A stretch of DNA of 64,000 bases from Streptococcus oralis. Lineage in GTDB: Bacteria > Bacillota > Bacilli > Lactobacillales > Streptococcaceae. Shown here one piece after another: positions 8,614 to 18,423 of this stretch. The notes under the pieces are model-generated. The model was given only the letters and a program-made list of their open reading frames with translations, ran no database searches and was not told where the DNA came from. The DNA is taken from assembly GCF_001983955.1 (NCBI RefSeq), contig NZ_CP019562.1:1054001-1118000 (forward strand). The letters run 5' to 3'. The position numbers and the translations under genes were made by a program. Each line of letters starts with the position of its first letter. Positions within the stretch are counted from its first letter, which is position 1.

Positions 8614-10729
8614 CTGGAGCTAAGAGCGACAGATTAACTTTTTCACGTTCAGTATCGATTTTCTTGACCCAAACCGTTACCAAATCTCCAACAGACACCA
8701 CTTGACTAGGATGTTTGATAAATTTGCGACTCATGTGGGAAATATGGATCAAGCCATCCTCGTGAATCCCAATATCAACGAAGGCACCGAAATCAACAAC
8801 ATTACGCACCACACCTTCTAGCTTCTGGCCGACTTTTAAGTCCTTGATATCCAGTACATCTTGACGGAGAACAGGTGCATCAAAAGAATCACGGAAATCT
8901 CGACCTGGTTTGAGAAGATCGGCAATGATATCTTTAAGGGTTTCTGGGCCAATATCCAGTTCTTGCGCCATCTCCTTAACTGAAAGGGACTTAAGCTTAT
9001 TTTGGGCTTCTTCATTCAAGTCCTTGATATCCAAGCGTTTGAAGAGTTCCTTAACCGCAGCATAGTTTTCTGGGTGAACTCCTGTATTATCAAGGATATT
9101 GCTACTTTCTGGGATACGGAGGAAACCTGCAGCCTGTTCAAAGGCTTTGGCACCGAGACGAGGAACCTTTTTGATTTGTGCGCGTGAAGTGATTTTTCCT
9201 TCTTCCTCACGGTATTTGACAATATTTTCAGAGATAGTTTTGTTTAGTCCAGCCACATGGGAGAGAATAGCTGGGCTGGCTGTATTGACATTGACACCGA
9301 CTTGGTTAACCACGGTATCCACGACAAAGTCCAGACTTTCAGACAGTTTCTTCTGACTGACATCGTGCTGGTATTGACCAACACCGATTGACTTGGGATC
9401 AATTTTGACCAATTCAGCGAGGGGATCTTGCAAACGTCGAGCGATAGAGATAGCAGAGCGTTTTTCAACAGTTAATTCTGGAAACTCCTGACGAGCAAGT
9501 TCGCTGGCAGAGTAGACAGAAGCGCCACTTTCATTGACGATAACATAGCTGACTTCAGGAAAATCTTTCAGAACTTCCGCCACAAAGGCTTCACTTTCAC
9601 GACTAGCCGTTCCATTTCCGATGGCAATGATTTCCACGCCATACTGACCAATCAAATCTGCCAAATCTTTCTTGGCTTCTTCGATTTGACGAGCTGAAGC
9701 TGGTTTAACAGGATAGATGACTTGGGTCGTCAGCATTTTTCCTGTTGCATCCACGACAGCAAGCTTGGCACCTGTACGAAAGGCAGGATCAAATCCTAAA
9801 ACCACGCGCCCTTTCAGTGGAGCAACCAATAGGAGATTACGCAGGTTGTCAGAAAAGAGTTGGATAGCTCCTTCTTCTGCTTTCTCAGTCAGTTCTGTCC
9901 GAATGCGTCGTTCGATAGCAGGCAAGACCTTTTTCTTAACTGACTGTTGAACAACTTCATCTATATAGGCATTTTTCACCTTGAAACGGGCAGCAAAGAA
10001 AGCTAGAATACGATCCGTCGCGTGCTCAAAACCGACTTTTAAGACGCCTAGTTTTTCCCCACGATTGAGGGCCAAGGTACGATAGCCCTGCATGTTGCCA
10101 ACTGTCTCTGAAAAATCATAGTAAATCTGGAAAACTTGTTTTTCATCAAGACTTTCATCCTTGACTTGCGAAGTGATTTTAGAGTGTCTCAACACTTCCT
10201 GATAGGTCAGTGAACGCAAGGTCACATCTTCGGATAGGGCTTCTACCAAGATATCAACCGCACCTGCCAAGGCTTCTTGGCCCGTCGCAAATCCTTCACA
10301 GACAAACTTCTCAGCTTCTTTCTCTAATCCATCTACGTTTTGCAAAATCAAGCGTGCAAGAGGAAAGAGTCCAGCTTCACGAGCAATGGTTGCCTTGGTC
10401 CGACGTTTCTCCTTGTAAGGAAGATAGAGTTCTTCTACGTCTGCTAATTTTTCAGCTGCCAAAATAGCTTCTTCCAATTCCTTGGTCAGCTTGCCTTGTT
10501 CTTGAATCTTAGCCAAGACAGCTTCCTTACGGTCGTTGAGATTTGTCAGACTTTTATCCAAGTCGATAATGGCCTTAATCGCCACCTCATCCAAACTACC
10601 AGTCATGTCCTTTCGATAACGCGCGATAAAGGGAATCGTCGCCCCCTCAGCCGTCAAACTTAGAACGGTATCGATTTGCTTTAAGGTTACACCCAAATCT
10701 TGGGAAATTTTTTCATATTTTTTATCCAT
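8600..10729 (-). CDS. tex: Tex family RNA-binding transcription factor
   Basis: 709 residues from the ATG at 10729 ([13 protein letters not shown]). Domain order: N-terminal helical Tex domain, YqgF-like nuclease fold ([19 protein letters not shown] in the middle), helix-hairpin-helix motifs, and a C-terminal S1 RNA-binding domain (from about [20 protein letters not shown]). Tex binds nucleic acid and affects transcription; loss in pneumococcus and Bordetella alters expression broadly. The ATG has no usable ribosome site and stands six bases from a TGGTATAAT promoter, so the transcript should be leaderless. The longer reading back to 10795 crosses that promoter and is rejected. Confidence 0.94.
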   Translation of the reverse strand: MDKKYEKISQDLGVTLKQIDTVLSLTAEGATIPFIARYRKDMTGSLDEVAIKAIIDLDKSLTNLNDRKEAVLAKIQEQGKLTKELEEAILAAEKLADVEELYLPYKEKRRTKATIAREAGLFPLARLILQNVDGLEKEAEKFVCEGFATGQEALAGAVDILVEALSEDVTLRSLTYQEVLRHSKITSQVKDESLDEKQVFQIYYDFSETVGNMQGYRTLALNRGEKLGVLKVGFEHATDRILAFFAARFKVKNAYIDEVVQQSVKKKVLPAIERRIRTELTEKAEEGAIQLFSDNLRNLLLVAPLKGRVVLGFDPAFRTGAKLAVVDATGKMLTTQVIYPVKPASARQIEEAKKDLADLIGQYGVEIIAIGNGTASRESEAFVAEVLKDFPEVSYVIVNESGASVYSASELARQEFPELTVEKRSAISIARRLQDPLAELVKIDPKSIGVGQYQHDVSQKKLSESLDFVVDTVVNQVGVNVNTASPAILSHVAGLNKTISENIVKYREEEGKITSRAQIKKVPRLGAKAFEQAAGFLRIPESSNILDNTGVHPENYAAVKELFKRLDIKDLNEEAQNKLKSLSVKEMAQELDIGPETLKDIIADLLKPGRDFRDSFDAPVLRQDVLDIKDLKVGQKLEGVVRNVVDFGAFVDIGIHEDGLIHISHMSRKFIKHPSQVVSVGDLVTVWVKKIDTEREKVNLSLLAPDETD

Positions 10730-10735
10730 AAACCT

Positions 10736-10744
10736 ATTATACCA
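10736..10744 (-). promoter_or_regulatory. Extended -10 promoter of tex, implying a leaderless transcript
   Basis: TGGTATAAT on the minus strand, then AGGTTT, then the tex ATG. The usual start point, seven bases after the -10, is the A of the ATG. Confidence 0.75.
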
Positions 10745-10828
10745 TAAGGAACTGCCCTTGTTTCGTCCTACCCTTTTTACATCTTTGATTATCAAAATAA
10801 AAATAATCCCTTTTCCACAAAATAATAG

Positions 10829-10834
10829 TATAAT
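10829..10834 (+). promoter_or_regulatory. -10 box of the small-protein/permease operon
   Basis: Consensus TATAAT 30 bases before the ATG at 10865; the -35 region (around 10806-10811) is poor. It lies back to back with the tex promoter. Confidence 0.6.
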
Positions 10835-10864
10835 AGAGGTAGAATGTAGAAAAGAGGTAGGCCC

Positions 10865-10996
10865 ATGGCTGTTAAATTTACAAAAACCGACGACTTGGAT
10901 AAGATGTTTGAAGAATTCGCCAAACTTCCTGACTTAACACAAGTCAGTTTCCCAGATGACAAAGACAAAAAAGAAAAAGTTGAGAAGAAAAAATAG
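10865..10996 (+). CDS. Small conserved streptococcal protein (SPJ_0845-like)
   Basis: 43-residue ORF, MAVKFTKTDDLDKMFEEF onward, with a Lys/Glu/Asp-rich tail ending EKVEKKK. AGAGG lies about seven bases before the ATG. Its TAG is directly followed by the ATG of the permease gene (zero spacing), so the two are cotranscribed. I believe it matches the short streptococcal family that annotation pipelines call SPJ_0845; this is recalled. It has no membrane segment and a highly charged, soluble composition. Function unknown. Confidence 0.8.
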   Translation: MAVKFTKTDDLDKMFEEFAKLPDLTQVSFPDDKDKKEKVEKKK

Positions 10997-11902
10997 ATGA
11001 CGATTTTCCAATCTCTTCCTCCTAGTGTATTACAAGCGGGAGCTATTTTTCTCTCCATCATGATTGAAGCCCTTCCTTTTGTCTTGATTGGGAGTCTCAT
11101 TTCGGGATTGATTGAGGTCTATATCACACCTGATAAAGTTTATGAGTTTCTCCCTCGCAATCGTTGGGGGAGGATCTTTTTTGGTACCTTCATTGGCTTT
11201 CTCTTTCCATCCTGCGAGTGTGGTATCGTTCCGATTATCAATCGTTTTCTGGAAAAGAAAGTGCCCAGCTACACGGCCGTTCCCTTTCTGGTGACCGCTC
11301 CTATCATCAATCCCATCGTTCTTTTCGCTACTTATTCTGCTTTTGGCAATTCATTAAAATTTGCCTTCTTGCGAGCGCTAGGAGCTATTGTGATTGCTTT
11401 GGTGCTTGGGATTTTCCTAGGATTTTTCTGGAAGGAATCCATTCAAAAAGAGAATCCTATCGCTTGCCATGAACATGACTTTTCACACTTGAGTCCCTCT
11501 AGAAAAGTGTTTCAGGTCTTTATACAAGCTATTGATGAGTTTTTCGATATGGGGCGTTACCTTGTCTTTGGCTGTCTCTTTGCAGCCATCGTGCAGGTCT
11601 ATGTCCCGACACGGATTCTGACCTCTATCAGCGCAAGTCCAGTCCTTGCGATTCTCTTGCTCATGTTTCTAGCCTTTCTCCTCTCTCTTTGTAGCGAGGC
11701 GGACGCCTTTATCGGTGCTTCTCTCCTCTCGAGCTTCGGCCTAGCCCCAGTCCTTGCTTTTCTGGTCATTGGCCCCATGCTTGATATCAAAAATCTCCTC
11801 ATGATGAAACACTATCTAAAAGCACGCTTCATCTGGCAATTCATGGGCATCGTGACAGTGCTTGTCTTGCTTTATTCTTACATGTTGGGGGTGATGCTAT
11901 GA
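10997..11902 (+). CDS. UPF0718/DUF318 (YcgR/YraQ-like) permease
   Basis: 301-residue integral membrane protein with about eight segments. The family mark is the cysteine motif PSCECGIVPIINR near residue 70, followed by a conserved VTAPIINPIV segment. B. subtilis YcgR is the closest relative I can name. Members are predicted transporters; the substrate is not known. Its stop overlaps the ATG of the next gene by four bases (ATGA), and partnership with a TIGR03943 protein is the usual arrangement, so the two probably form one complex in the membrane. Confidence 0.88.
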   Translation: MTIFQSLPPSVLQAGAIFLSIMIEALPFVLIGSLISGLIEVYITPDKVYEFLPRNRWGRIFFGTFIGFLFPSCECGIVPIINRFLEKKVPSYTAVPFLVTAPIINPIVLFATYSAFGNSLKFAFLRALGAIVIALVLGIFLGFFWKESIQKENPIACHEHDFSHLSPSRKVFQVFIQAIDEFFDMGRYLVFGCLFAAIVQVYVPTRILTSISASPVLAILLLMFLAFLLSLCSEADAFIGASLLSSFGLAPVLAFLVIGPMLDIKNLLMMKHYLKARFIWQFMGIVTVLVLLYSYMLGVML

Positions 11903-12714
11903 TCCGATTTATCATTCTACTAGGTTATTTTGCTCTGACCCTTTATCTGCAGCTATCTGGCAAGCTTAGCCACTACATCAATCTCCACTATTCCTATCTA
12001 GTCTATATCTCCATGGTCCTTTCTCTTCTGTTGGCTCTGGTCCAATTCTACATCTGGATCAAGAAAATCAACTCCCACAGCCATTTGGAAAGTCGTCGAT
12101 CTAGACGAATCAGTATCCTTTTACTGTCACTACCTCTGTTGATTGGGGTTGCCTTTCCGACAGTAAGTTTGGACTCGAGAACTGTATCTGCCAAAGGTTA
12201 TCATTTCCCACTTGCTGAGGGAATCGATACTGCTATTCAGGCAAGCGAAGGAACATCCAGTCAATACCTCAAACCCGATACCAGTACCTATTTTTCCAAA
12301 TCTGCTTATGAAAAGGAAATGAGGACTACAGCTGACAAATACCTCTCCCAGCCAACCATTCAAATTACAGACGATAACTATATGGAGGTCATGGAAGTTC
12401 TCTATGACTATCCACAAGAGTTTGAAGGAAAGAAAATAGAGTTTACAGGCTTTGTCTATAACGATCCTAGCCATCCAGATAGCCAGTTCCTCTTTCGCTT
12501 TGGAATCATCCACTGTATAGCCGACTCTGGAGTATATGGACTCTTGACCAAGGGAAACTCACGCCAGTATCCTGACAATACCTGGATTACCGCTAGAGGA
12601 ACCCTGACCCTCCACTACCATAAAGAACTCAAACAAAAACTCCCAACACTAGAGGTTGAGAGTTTCACAAAAGTAGACAAACCAGAAAATCCTTATGTCT
12701 ATCGTGTGTTTTAA
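11899..12714 (+). CDS. TIGR03943/DUF1980 (YcgQ-like) permease partner
   Basis: 271 residues. Three hydrophobic segments in the first 90 residues (around 2-20, 33-52 and 72-90) are followed by a soluble domain that would face outside. The C-terminal half contains the OB-like pattern of this family (FEGKKIEFTGFVYND, then FRFGIIHCIADSG and ITARGTL). B. subtilis YcgQ is the comparable protein and is paired with YcgR. Translation is coupled to the permease by the ATGA overlap. Function is inferred only from the pairing: an accessory subunit of an uncharacterised transporter. Confidence 0.87.
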   Translation: MIRFIILLGYFALTLYLQLSGKLSHYINLHYSYLVYISMVLSLLLALVQFYIWIKKINSHSHLESRRSRRISILLLSLPLLIGVAFPTVSLDSRTVSAKGYHFPLAEGIDTAIQASEGTSSQYLKPDTSTYFSKSAYEKEMRTTADKYLSQPTIQITDDNYMEVMEVLYDYPQEFEGKKIEFTGFVYNDPSHPDSQFLFRFGIIHCIADSGVYGLLTKGNSRQYPDNTWITARGTLTLHYHKELKQKLPTLEVESFTKVDKPENPYVYRVF

Positions 12715-12715
12715 T

Positions 12716-12744
12716 AAAAAGTAGCCTTTTCAGGCTACTTTTTT
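12716..12744. terminator. Bidirectional terminator between the YcgQ-like gene and ribF
   Basis: AGTAGCCT (12720-12727) pairs with AGGCTACT (12732-12739), flanked by an A run and a T run. It serves the plus-strand operon and can also end ribF transcripts. Confidence 0.85.
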
Positions 12745-12796
12745 GTTCATTATATAAATTTCATTCTACCGTCTCTTTCGAATTGATAGCAAACTC

Positions 12797-13723
12797 TTAC
12801 TCTCCATCCTTCCAGTTTCGAGCAATCCCTTCGTCTTTCTGGAGTTGGTCTACCAGTTCCTCTACGGAGTCAAATTTGACCATATCGCGAACACGGTCCA
12901 GCCAGTAGACCATGACTGTCTCACCGTAAATATCGTCTGAAAAGTCGAAAATATTGACTTCAAAGCGTGGTTCTTCACCATCAAAGGTAACATTTTTCCC
13001 AACACTTGCCATTCCACGATATCTCTGACGTTGCACTTCGATATCGACTACGTAAACACCGTCTGCTGGCATGTAAGTTCGGTCTCTTAGGACCAGATTG
13101 GCTGTTGGATAACCAATAGTACGCCCACGAGCATTTCCATGAACGACCATCCCACGAGATGGGAGCGGTGTGCCGAGCAGATGATTGACTTCCTTTACAT
13201 CTCCATCAAGAATTGCCTGACGAATCCGTGTAGAACTAATCTTGCCCTTTTCGTCTTCGACCGGAGGAACAATGATGATCTCTCCATCAAAATAATCCTT
13301 CAGGTCATCCGCGGTTTTCTTATCTGAACCAAACGTGTAATCAAATCCCGCTACGATAATCGCTGGTTTTAAAGCTCGAACATAGGTATCAAAGAATTCC
13401 TGCCCTGTTAGATTGGCAAATTTGCTACTAAAGTCGAGTAAGAATAGAGCCTCTACTCCATGCCATTTCATCTTGTGCTCCCGTTCTTCGTGATTGACGA
13501 TATGGAGCATGAGTTCAGGTTGGTAAGGTTGTAAGGCAAGTTTTGGCGATTCTGTAAAGGTCATCACGACAACTGGCAGATAATCCTTCATAGAAGCCTT
13601 ACTGGCCACTTCAAAAAGTTTCTGATGTCCCTTGTGGATGCCATCAAAATAACCTAGTACAAGGACTGTTTTCCCTGGTACTGCAATATCTTTTTCGTTC
13701 TTAATAGGTACTGTTGTAATCAT
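12797..13723 (-). CDS. ribF: Bifunctional riboflavin kinase / FAD synthetase RibF
   Basis: 308 residues. The N-terminal FMN adenylyltransferase domain shows the nucleotidyl-transferase motif GYFDGIHKGH at 24-33; the C-terminal flavokinase domain shows GRTIGYPTANL near residue 200. It converts riboflavin to FMN and then FAD in the cytoplasm. The ATG at 13723 has no Shine-Dalgarno sequence, and the -10 box ends six bases upstream, so the mRNA should start on the ATG itself. No FMN riboswitch is present, nor is there room for one. Single-gene unit. Confidence 0.95.
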   Translation of the reverse strand: MITTVPIKNEKDIAVPGKTVLVLGYFDGIHKGHQKLFEVASKASMKDYLPVVVMTFTESPKLALQPYQPELMLHIVNHEEREHKMKWHGVEALFLLDFSSKFANLTGQEFFDTYVRALKPAIIVAGFDYTFGSDKKTADDLKDYFDGEIIIVPPVEDEKGKISSTRIRQAILDGDVKEVNHLLGTPLPSRGMVVHGNARGRTIGYPTANLVLRDRTYMPADGVYVVDIEVQRQRYRGMASVGKNVTFDGEEPRFEVNIFDFSDDIYGETVMVYWLDRVRDMVKFDSVEELVDQLQKDEGIARNWKDGE

Positions 13724-13729
13724 GAAACT

Positions 13730-13738
13730 ATTATATCA
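13730..13738 (-). promoter_or_regulatory. Extended -10 promoter of ribF, implying a leaderless transcript
   Basis: TGATATAAT on the minus strand followed by AGTTTC and the ribF ATG. Same geometry as the tex promoter. Confidence 0.75.
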
Positions 13739-13826
13739 TAGAGAAAGTCTTTTCGCTAAGAGGAAATCCCAAATGTTGTTTTTTGCACCTGAACTGACCG
13801 TAAGAGAAAATTTAGCACTTTAGTTT

Positions 13827-13856
13827 AAAAAAATAGCACCTCCTAAGAGATGCTAT
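13827..13856 (-). terminator. Terminator of the rnc-smc operon
   Basis: ATAGCACCTC (13833-13842) and GAGATGCTAT (13847-13856) pair with one G-U, and read leftward are followed by seven U. It lies ten bases past the smc stop. Confidence 0.85.
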
Positions 13857-13866
13857 CGTTTGGTAA

Positions 13867-16800
13867 CTAGTCTACTATTTCTTCTAAATCTTTTAACTTA
13901 ACCGAAACAATTTTAGATACACCTGATTCTTGCATGGTAACTCCATAGATAGAGTCCGCTGCCGCCATCGTCCCCTTACGGTGGGTTACGACGATAAACT
14001 GGCTATCCTTGTCAAAGCGGTTGAGGTAATCCCCAAAACGTTTGACATTGGCTTCGTCCAGCGCCGCCTCTACCTCGTCCAAGATGACGAAAGGAATAGT
14101 CTTAACTCGGATGATTGAGAAGAGCAGAGCCAGAGCAGATAGGGCTTTTTCACCACCACTCATGAGGTTGAGAGATTGGATTTTCTTACCTGGTGGTTGA
14201 ACAGAAATCTCCACACCAGCTGTTAAAAGATCGCCCTCAGTCAATATCAAGTCTGCCTGACCACCGCCAAACATCTGTCTAAAGGTTACTTTAAAGGACT
14301 CACGAATAGCCTCAAAGGTTGATTTGAAGCGCTCCTTAACCTCATCATTCATCTCTGTGATGGTCTCAAGGAGCAGGTTTTTCGCAGACAAAATATCATC
14401 TCGTTGACTATTGAGGAAGTCCAGACGGTTGTGAACTTCTTCGTACTGGTCAATAGCATCTAAGTTGACAGGACCCAGTGAGCGAATAGCCTTCTCTAAA
14501 TCCTTAACCTCTTGCTCTGCCAGAGTGAGATTTTCCAGTTCATGCGCTTTTTCTAGAGCCTCATTATAGCTGATCTGGTACTGGTCTGTTAATTGAGCTT
14601 GTAGATAGCGCAAGCGTTCGCTGACCTTTTCTTTCTTAGCTTCAGCACGTGTTTGTTTGCGAATCCACTCTTCATTCTGCTGACGAGCTTGATCCAAATG
14701 GCTGGCAATATCATCCAGCTGGCCTTCGATATCATCCAACTCAAACTGCTTGCGAATCAAACCTTGTTGGAGGTTTGTTTTCTGAGTTTTGGCCTCTTCC
14801 GCCTGCTGACTTAGCAGATCCGTATCAACCTTCTCAAGATTATCAACCTTTTCCTGGAGAAGGCGCTGAATTTCCTCTTGCTCGATATCCAGATTATCCA
14901 GTTCCTTGCCTAAGCGTTCAATATCAGTAACTTCGTACCGCTTTTGTCCTTGCAGTTCTGACTTAAGCAAGCGTGCTTGCGCTACTTGTTCCTGCAAGTT
15001 TTGATAGCGTTCTTGAATAGCGTTTTTGTTAGACTTAATTTCTTCAATCTCAGCTTCCAGATTTTGCTTTTCACTGGAGATAGTAGCAAGGCGCTCTTGG
15101 CATTTTTCCTTATCCGCTTGCCAATCTCCTTCAGTAAGGCGATTTAATTCCTCTTCTTGAAGTTTCCAAAGAGTTTCCAGTTCTTCGACCTGCTGATTGG
15201 TTTGTTGATAAGCAAGGTACAAGCCTTGCTCCTGAATACGAGCTTGCTCACCCTGAGACTTGATAGCTTCTAATCTTTCTGTCAATCTAGCCATCTCATC
15301 TTGCAAGATCTTCAAACTCGCTTCTTCTGACCGCAAGTCAGCTTCTTCCTCAGCAATTTCTTTTTGTAATTGCTCCAGCTCTGGCTTGATGAAGATACTG
15401 TTATTTTGACGATTGGCCCCCCCCGCGTAGGAACCACCTGTGCGCAATTCGGTACCATCAAGCGTCACCATACGAACCTGATAGCGAACTTGACGAGCTG
15501 CCGTACGCGCATGTTCTACAGTATCAAAAATTGCTGTCGTAGCTAGCAAGTTCTTGAAAATGGCTTCTAATCTCTTGTCAAACGACACCAAGTCATCAGC
15601 CATGCCCAGAAATCCTGGACTTGCAGAGATAGCATCTTGATTCTGACTAGAAATCGTACGAGCCTTGATAGTCGTCAGTGGAAGAAATGTTGCACGACCA
15701 GCTCTGTTACGTTTTAGGAAATCAATTGCCTTGGTTGCCGCATGTTCATCTTCCACAATGATATGTTGACTACTAGCTCCAAGTGCAATCTCCAATGCAG
15801 TTTGATAATGAACATCAAAGGTCAAATGTTCACTGACTGCACCAACGATCCCACCAAGGCGGTCTTTTTCTTGGAGAACACTCTTAACGCCCGCATAAAA
15901 ATTACTATGATTTCTTAGGATGTTTTCCAAACTCTGGGCTCTAGCCTGCTTGTTTTTGAGACTGTCCAGACGGTCAAAGAGTTGGCTCTGCTGGGCTTGG
16001 TAAGAAACTTTCTGCTCCTCTTGTTCCTTGGCACTAGCTTGGTAGTCTGCCAATAATTTCTGAACCTGCTCCTTGGCAGTTTCAAGCTCGTCTTTTTGCT
16101 GACTAGCCTTCTCTTTAGCTGTAGCCAGTTGTTCTTTCAATTTCTCAAGTTGATCAGCTTGTTTTTGAGATAGTTGACGGCTGTTCTCCAACTCATTCTC
16201 GATGCGGGTCAACTGGTTTGAGACATCCGCTTCTTCTTGTAAAAGGGCCACAAAACGTTCACGCAGGAGCTCAATCATCTGGTCAGGATCATCTGAAAAA
16301 GCCAACAACTCCGCTTCTAGGCGATTGAGTTCCTTATTATTTTCAGCTAGACTTTCCTCTAACTGTTCCAAGTTCGCTTCTTTTTCAGCCTTTTCCTTAC
16401 TTAGAGCCTTTCTCTTATCTTCCAAAGCAGTCAAACGGGCTTGCGCTTCTTGTTGATTAAGGGCAACTTGCTCGGATTCCAGTTTGGATAGGGCTAGTTT
16501 TCGCTCTAAGTCACTGATCAAACTGGTCAAATCCATCAAGCTTCCTTGATCCTTGGTCATTTGAGCTTGGAAATCCTGGCGTTTCTTTTTAAGACTTTGA
16601 TTTTCCTCTTCTAACTCTTCACGCTTTTGGTAATAGCTAGTCAAGAGTTCCTGAACTTGCGTTAGCTCTTCTTCTGTTAGCTCTAGTTCAGCCTTATTTT
16701 CCTTGATTTGGGCAACCAGTACATCCAAGTAAATTGCCTTGCGTTGACTATCCAAGTCGAGAAACTTGCGAGCATTCTCGGCTTGTTTTGCAAGGGGCTT

Positions 16801-17406
16801 GATTTGATTGTCCAACTCGTAGATAATGTCTTCTAAGCGGTCGAGATTGTCTTGAGTTTGTTGCAGTTTGCTTTCTGTTTCTTTTCGACGAGTCTTGTAT
16901 TTTAGAACTCCAGCAGCTTCTTCAAAAATAGCTCGGCGTTCTTCGGGCTTGGAGTTAAAAATTTCCTCAACCTTCCCTTGGGAAATGATGGAGAAGGAAT
17001 CCCGTCCCAAACCGGTATCCAAGAAGAGGTCATGAATATCACGCAAGCGCACTTTCTTGCCATCAATTCGATACTCGCTATCTCCACTACGGTAAATATG
17101 ACGCTCTACCTTAATGACTTGCCCCGCATCCTTGATAAAACCATCTTCATTGTCCAAGGTCACGATAACAGAGGCATAATTGAGTGGCTTACGACTTTCG
17201 GTCCCAGCAAAGATAACGTCGGGCATCTTACCACCACGAAGACTCTTGACACTAGACTCACCCAAGGCCCATCGCAGACTTTCTGTGATATTCGACTTCC
17301 CAGAACCATTGGGCCCAACGACAGCTGTCACACCTTGGTCAAAGACGACCTTGGTCTTGTCAGCAAAGGACTTGAATCCCTGAATCTCAATTTCCTTTAA
17401 ATACAT
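13867..17406 (-). CDS. smc: Chromosome segregation protein SMC
   Basis: 1179 residues, the normal length. Walker [10 protein letters not shown] at 31-39, two long coiled-coil arms (about 170-500 and 670-1010), a hinge between them (about 510-650), the ABC signature [18 protein letters not shown] and Walker [16 protein letters not shown] near the C-terminus. The SMC dimer with ScpA/ScpB compacts and separates chromosomes. Its start overlaps the 3' end of rnc by ten bases; rnc-smc is the classic firmicute order. It is the longest gene in the window, and reading frames on the other strand inside it are shadows. Confidence 0.97.
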   Translation of the reverse strand: MYLKEIEIQGFKSFADKTKVVFDQGVTAVVGPNGSGKSNITESLRWALGESSVKSLRGGKMPDVIFAGTESRKPLNYASVIVTLDNEDGFIKDAGQVIKVERHIYRSGDSEYRIDGKKVRLRDIHDLFLDTGLGRDSFSIISQGKVEEIFNSKPEERRAIFEEAAGVLKYKTRRKETESKLQQTQDNLDRLEDIIYELDNQIKPLAKQAENARKFLDLDSQRKAIYLDVLVAQIKENKAELELTEEELTQVQELLTSYYQKREELEEENQSLKKKRQDFQAQMTKDQGSLMDLTSLISDLERKLALSKLESEQVALNQQEAQARLTALEDKRKALSKEKAEKEANLEQLEESLAENNKELNRLEAELLAFSDDPDQMIELLRERFVALLQEEADVSNQLTRIENELENSRQLSQKQADQLEKLKEQLATAKEKASQQKDELETAKEQVQKLLADYQASAKEQEEQKVSYQAQQSQLFDRLDSLKNKQARAQSLENILRNHSNFYAGVKSVLQEKDRLGGIVGAVSEHLTFDVHYQTALEIALGASSQHIIVEDEHAATKAIDFLKRNRAGRATFLPLTTIKARTISSQNQDAISASPGFLGMADDLVSFDKRLEAIFKNLLATTAIFDTVEHARTAARQVRYQVRMVTLDGTELRTGGSYAGGANRQNNSIFIKPELEQLQKEIAEEEADLRSEEASLKILQDEMARLTERLEAIKSQGEQARIQEQGLYLAYQQTNQQVEELETLWKLQEEELNRLTEGDWQADKEKCQERLATISSEKQNLEAEIEEIKSNKNAIQERYQNLQEQVAQARLLKSELQGQKRYEVTDIERLGKELDNLDIEQEEIQRLLQEKVDNLEKVDTDLLSQQAEEAKTQKTNLQQGLIRKQFELDDIEGQLDDIASHLDQARQQNEEWIRKQTRAEAKKEKVSERLRYLQAQLTDQYQISYNEALEKAHELENLTLAEQEVKDLEKAIRSLGPVNLDAIDQYEEVHNRLDFLNSQRDDILSAKNLLLETITEMNDEVKERFKSTFEAIRESFKVTFRQMFGGGQADLILTEGDLLTAGVEISVQPPGKKIQSLNLMSGGEKALSALALLFSIIRVKTIPFVILDEVEAALDEANVKRFGDYLNRFDKDSQFIVVTHRKGTMAAADSIYGVTMQESGVSKIVSVKLKDLEEIVD

Positions 17407-18095
17407 GAATCCAGCCCTTTCTCAACTGCATTTTTTGCGGCCTCTTGTTCTGCCAATTTTTTAGAACGGCCTTGACCTTTTCCGATACTCTTGCCCTCAA
17501 CCATAACTTCTACATCAAAAACTTTATCATGGGCAGGCCCCGTCTCAGAGGTCACCTGGTAGCGAATATCCACATCGCCATTAACCTGGAGCAACTCTTG
17601 CAGGTGTGTCTTGTAATCCTTAATCATTTCAAAGTCACCTGCTTCAACCTTGGGAATCATGATCTGATAGATGAACTCTTTTACTCTAGCAACATCCTTG
17701 TCCAAAAGCAATGCTCCCAAAAAGGCTTCAAAGGCATCTCCAAGAATGGTGTCACGATTGCGCCCACCAGACTTTTCTTCTCCTTTTCCTAGCTTGATAA
17801 ACTGATCAAACTGGCAATCACGCGCAAAACCAGCCAAACTCTCCTCACGGACAATCATAGCACGGAGTTTGGACAAATCTCCCTCTGGTTTCTTAGGATA
17901 TTTTTTATACAGATATTCTGAAATCAATAATTGCAGAACAGCGTCTCCTAAAAATTCCAAGCGCTCATTGTGTGAAATTTTTAAGAGGCGGTGCTCATTG
18001 GCATAACTCGTATGAGTAAAGGCCGTTTCCAGTAAGTTTTTGTCTGCAAATTCGATTGCAAAACGCTTCTTTAGTACAGTTTGTAATTCTTTCAT
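17397..18095 (-). CDS. rnc: Ribonuclease III
   Basis: 232 residues. The catalytic signature [11 protein letters not shown] is at 43-53, the second acidic site lies around [13 protein letters not shown], and the C-terminal double-stranded RNA-binding domain runs from about 160 to the end. It processes rRNA precursors and cuts structured RNAs in the cytoplasm. First gene of the rnc-smc operon, with an extended -10 promoter about 35 bases upstream and GAGG before the ATG. Confidence 0.96.
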   Translation of the reverse strand: MKELQTVLKKRFAIEFADKNLLETAFTHTSYANEHRLLKISHNERLEFLGDAVLQLLISEYLYKKYPKKPEGDLSKLRAMIVREESLAGFARDCQFDQFIKLGKGEEKSGGRNRDTILGDAFEAFLGALLLDKDVARVKEFIYQIMIPKVEAGDFEMIKDYKTHLQELLQVNGDVDIRYQVTSETGPAHDKVFDVEVMVEGKSIGKGQGRSKKLAEQEAAKNAVEKGLDSCI

Positions 18096-18129
18096 ACCAA
18101 CCTCTTTCTAACTGATAACAGTCTCTTTT

Positions 18130-18138
18130 ATTATATCA
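18130..18138 (-). promoter_or_regulatory. Extended -10 promoter of rnc-smc
   Basis: TGATATAAT on the minus strand, 35 bases before the rnc ATG. It directly abuts the U run of an upstream hairpin (18138-18188). Confidence 0.7.
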
Positions 18139-18188
18139 AAAAAAGCCCCCTGAGTCACTTTAAAACGGGACTAGAGGTAGAGGGGGGT
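18138..18188 (-). terminator. Orphan terminator-like hairpin upstream of rnc
   Basis: On the minus strand, CCCCCCT (from 18188 down to about 18181) pairs with AGGGGG (18151-18146) around a loop that itself holds AGTC/GACT, and is followed by C and seven T. No gene lies immediately upstream: the tRNA and its own terminator end near 18244. See findings. Confidence 0.55.
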
Positions 18189-18243
18189 TAAGCATTTTTT
18201 AGAACAAACTTTTCAATTTTAGGAGCAAACTTGGGGCGAGATA

Positions 18244-18269
18244 AAGAAAAAAGCCTTATTTAAGGCTTT
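18244..18269 (-). terminator. Terminator of the tRNA-Arg transcript
   Basis: AAAGCCTT (18250-18257) and AAGGCTTT (18262-18269) with a 4-base loop, followed leftward by TTTTTTCTTT. It begins 16 bases after the tRNA 3' end. Confidence 0.8.
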
Positions 18270-18284
18270 CATAGGCTATTTACA

Positions 18285-18356
18285 TCCACCCTGAGGGAAT
18301 CGAACCCCCATCTCAAGAACCGGAATCTTACGTGATATCCATTACACTAAGGGTGG
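18285..18356 (-). tRNA. tRNA-Arg, anticodon CCG
   Basis: 72-base tRNA. Acceptor stem CCACCCT/AGGGTGG, anticodon stem TAAGA/TCTTG around the loop TTCCGGT giving anticodon CCG, and T arm GGGGG-TTCGATT-CCCTC. The discriminator is A and CCA is not encoded, so it is added after transcription. It reads the rare codon CGG. It has its own promoter and terminator. Confidence 0.95.
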
Positions 18357-18367
18357 AAACTTGTCTT

Positions 18368-18396
18368 ATTATAACAGAAATTTGCTCTAATAACAA
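18368..18396 (-). promoter_or_regulatory. Promoter of tRNA-Arg(CCG)
   Basis: TTGTTA (18391-18396), 17-base spacer ending in TGT, then TATAAT (18368-18373), so it is also an extended -10. The start would fall 5 to 6 bases before the mature tRNA end. Confidence 0.85.
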
Positions 18397-18423
18397 GTTT
18401 TTTATGGGTAGACTATCCATCCA

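Noticed and set aside
13724..13866. FMN riboswitch upstream of ribF
   Set aside because: The -10 box is six bases from the ATG, leaving no leader, and no FMN-aptamer conserved motifs are seen.
13930..17400. Several plus-strand reading frames of 60-140 codons inside smc
   Set aside because: They are shadows of a well-supported 1179-residue gene, with no ribosome sites or recognisable motifs.
16978..17400. 140-codon plus-strand frame overlapping the smc start
   Set aside because: Antisense to the conserved Walker A region of smc; composition follows the smc codons.
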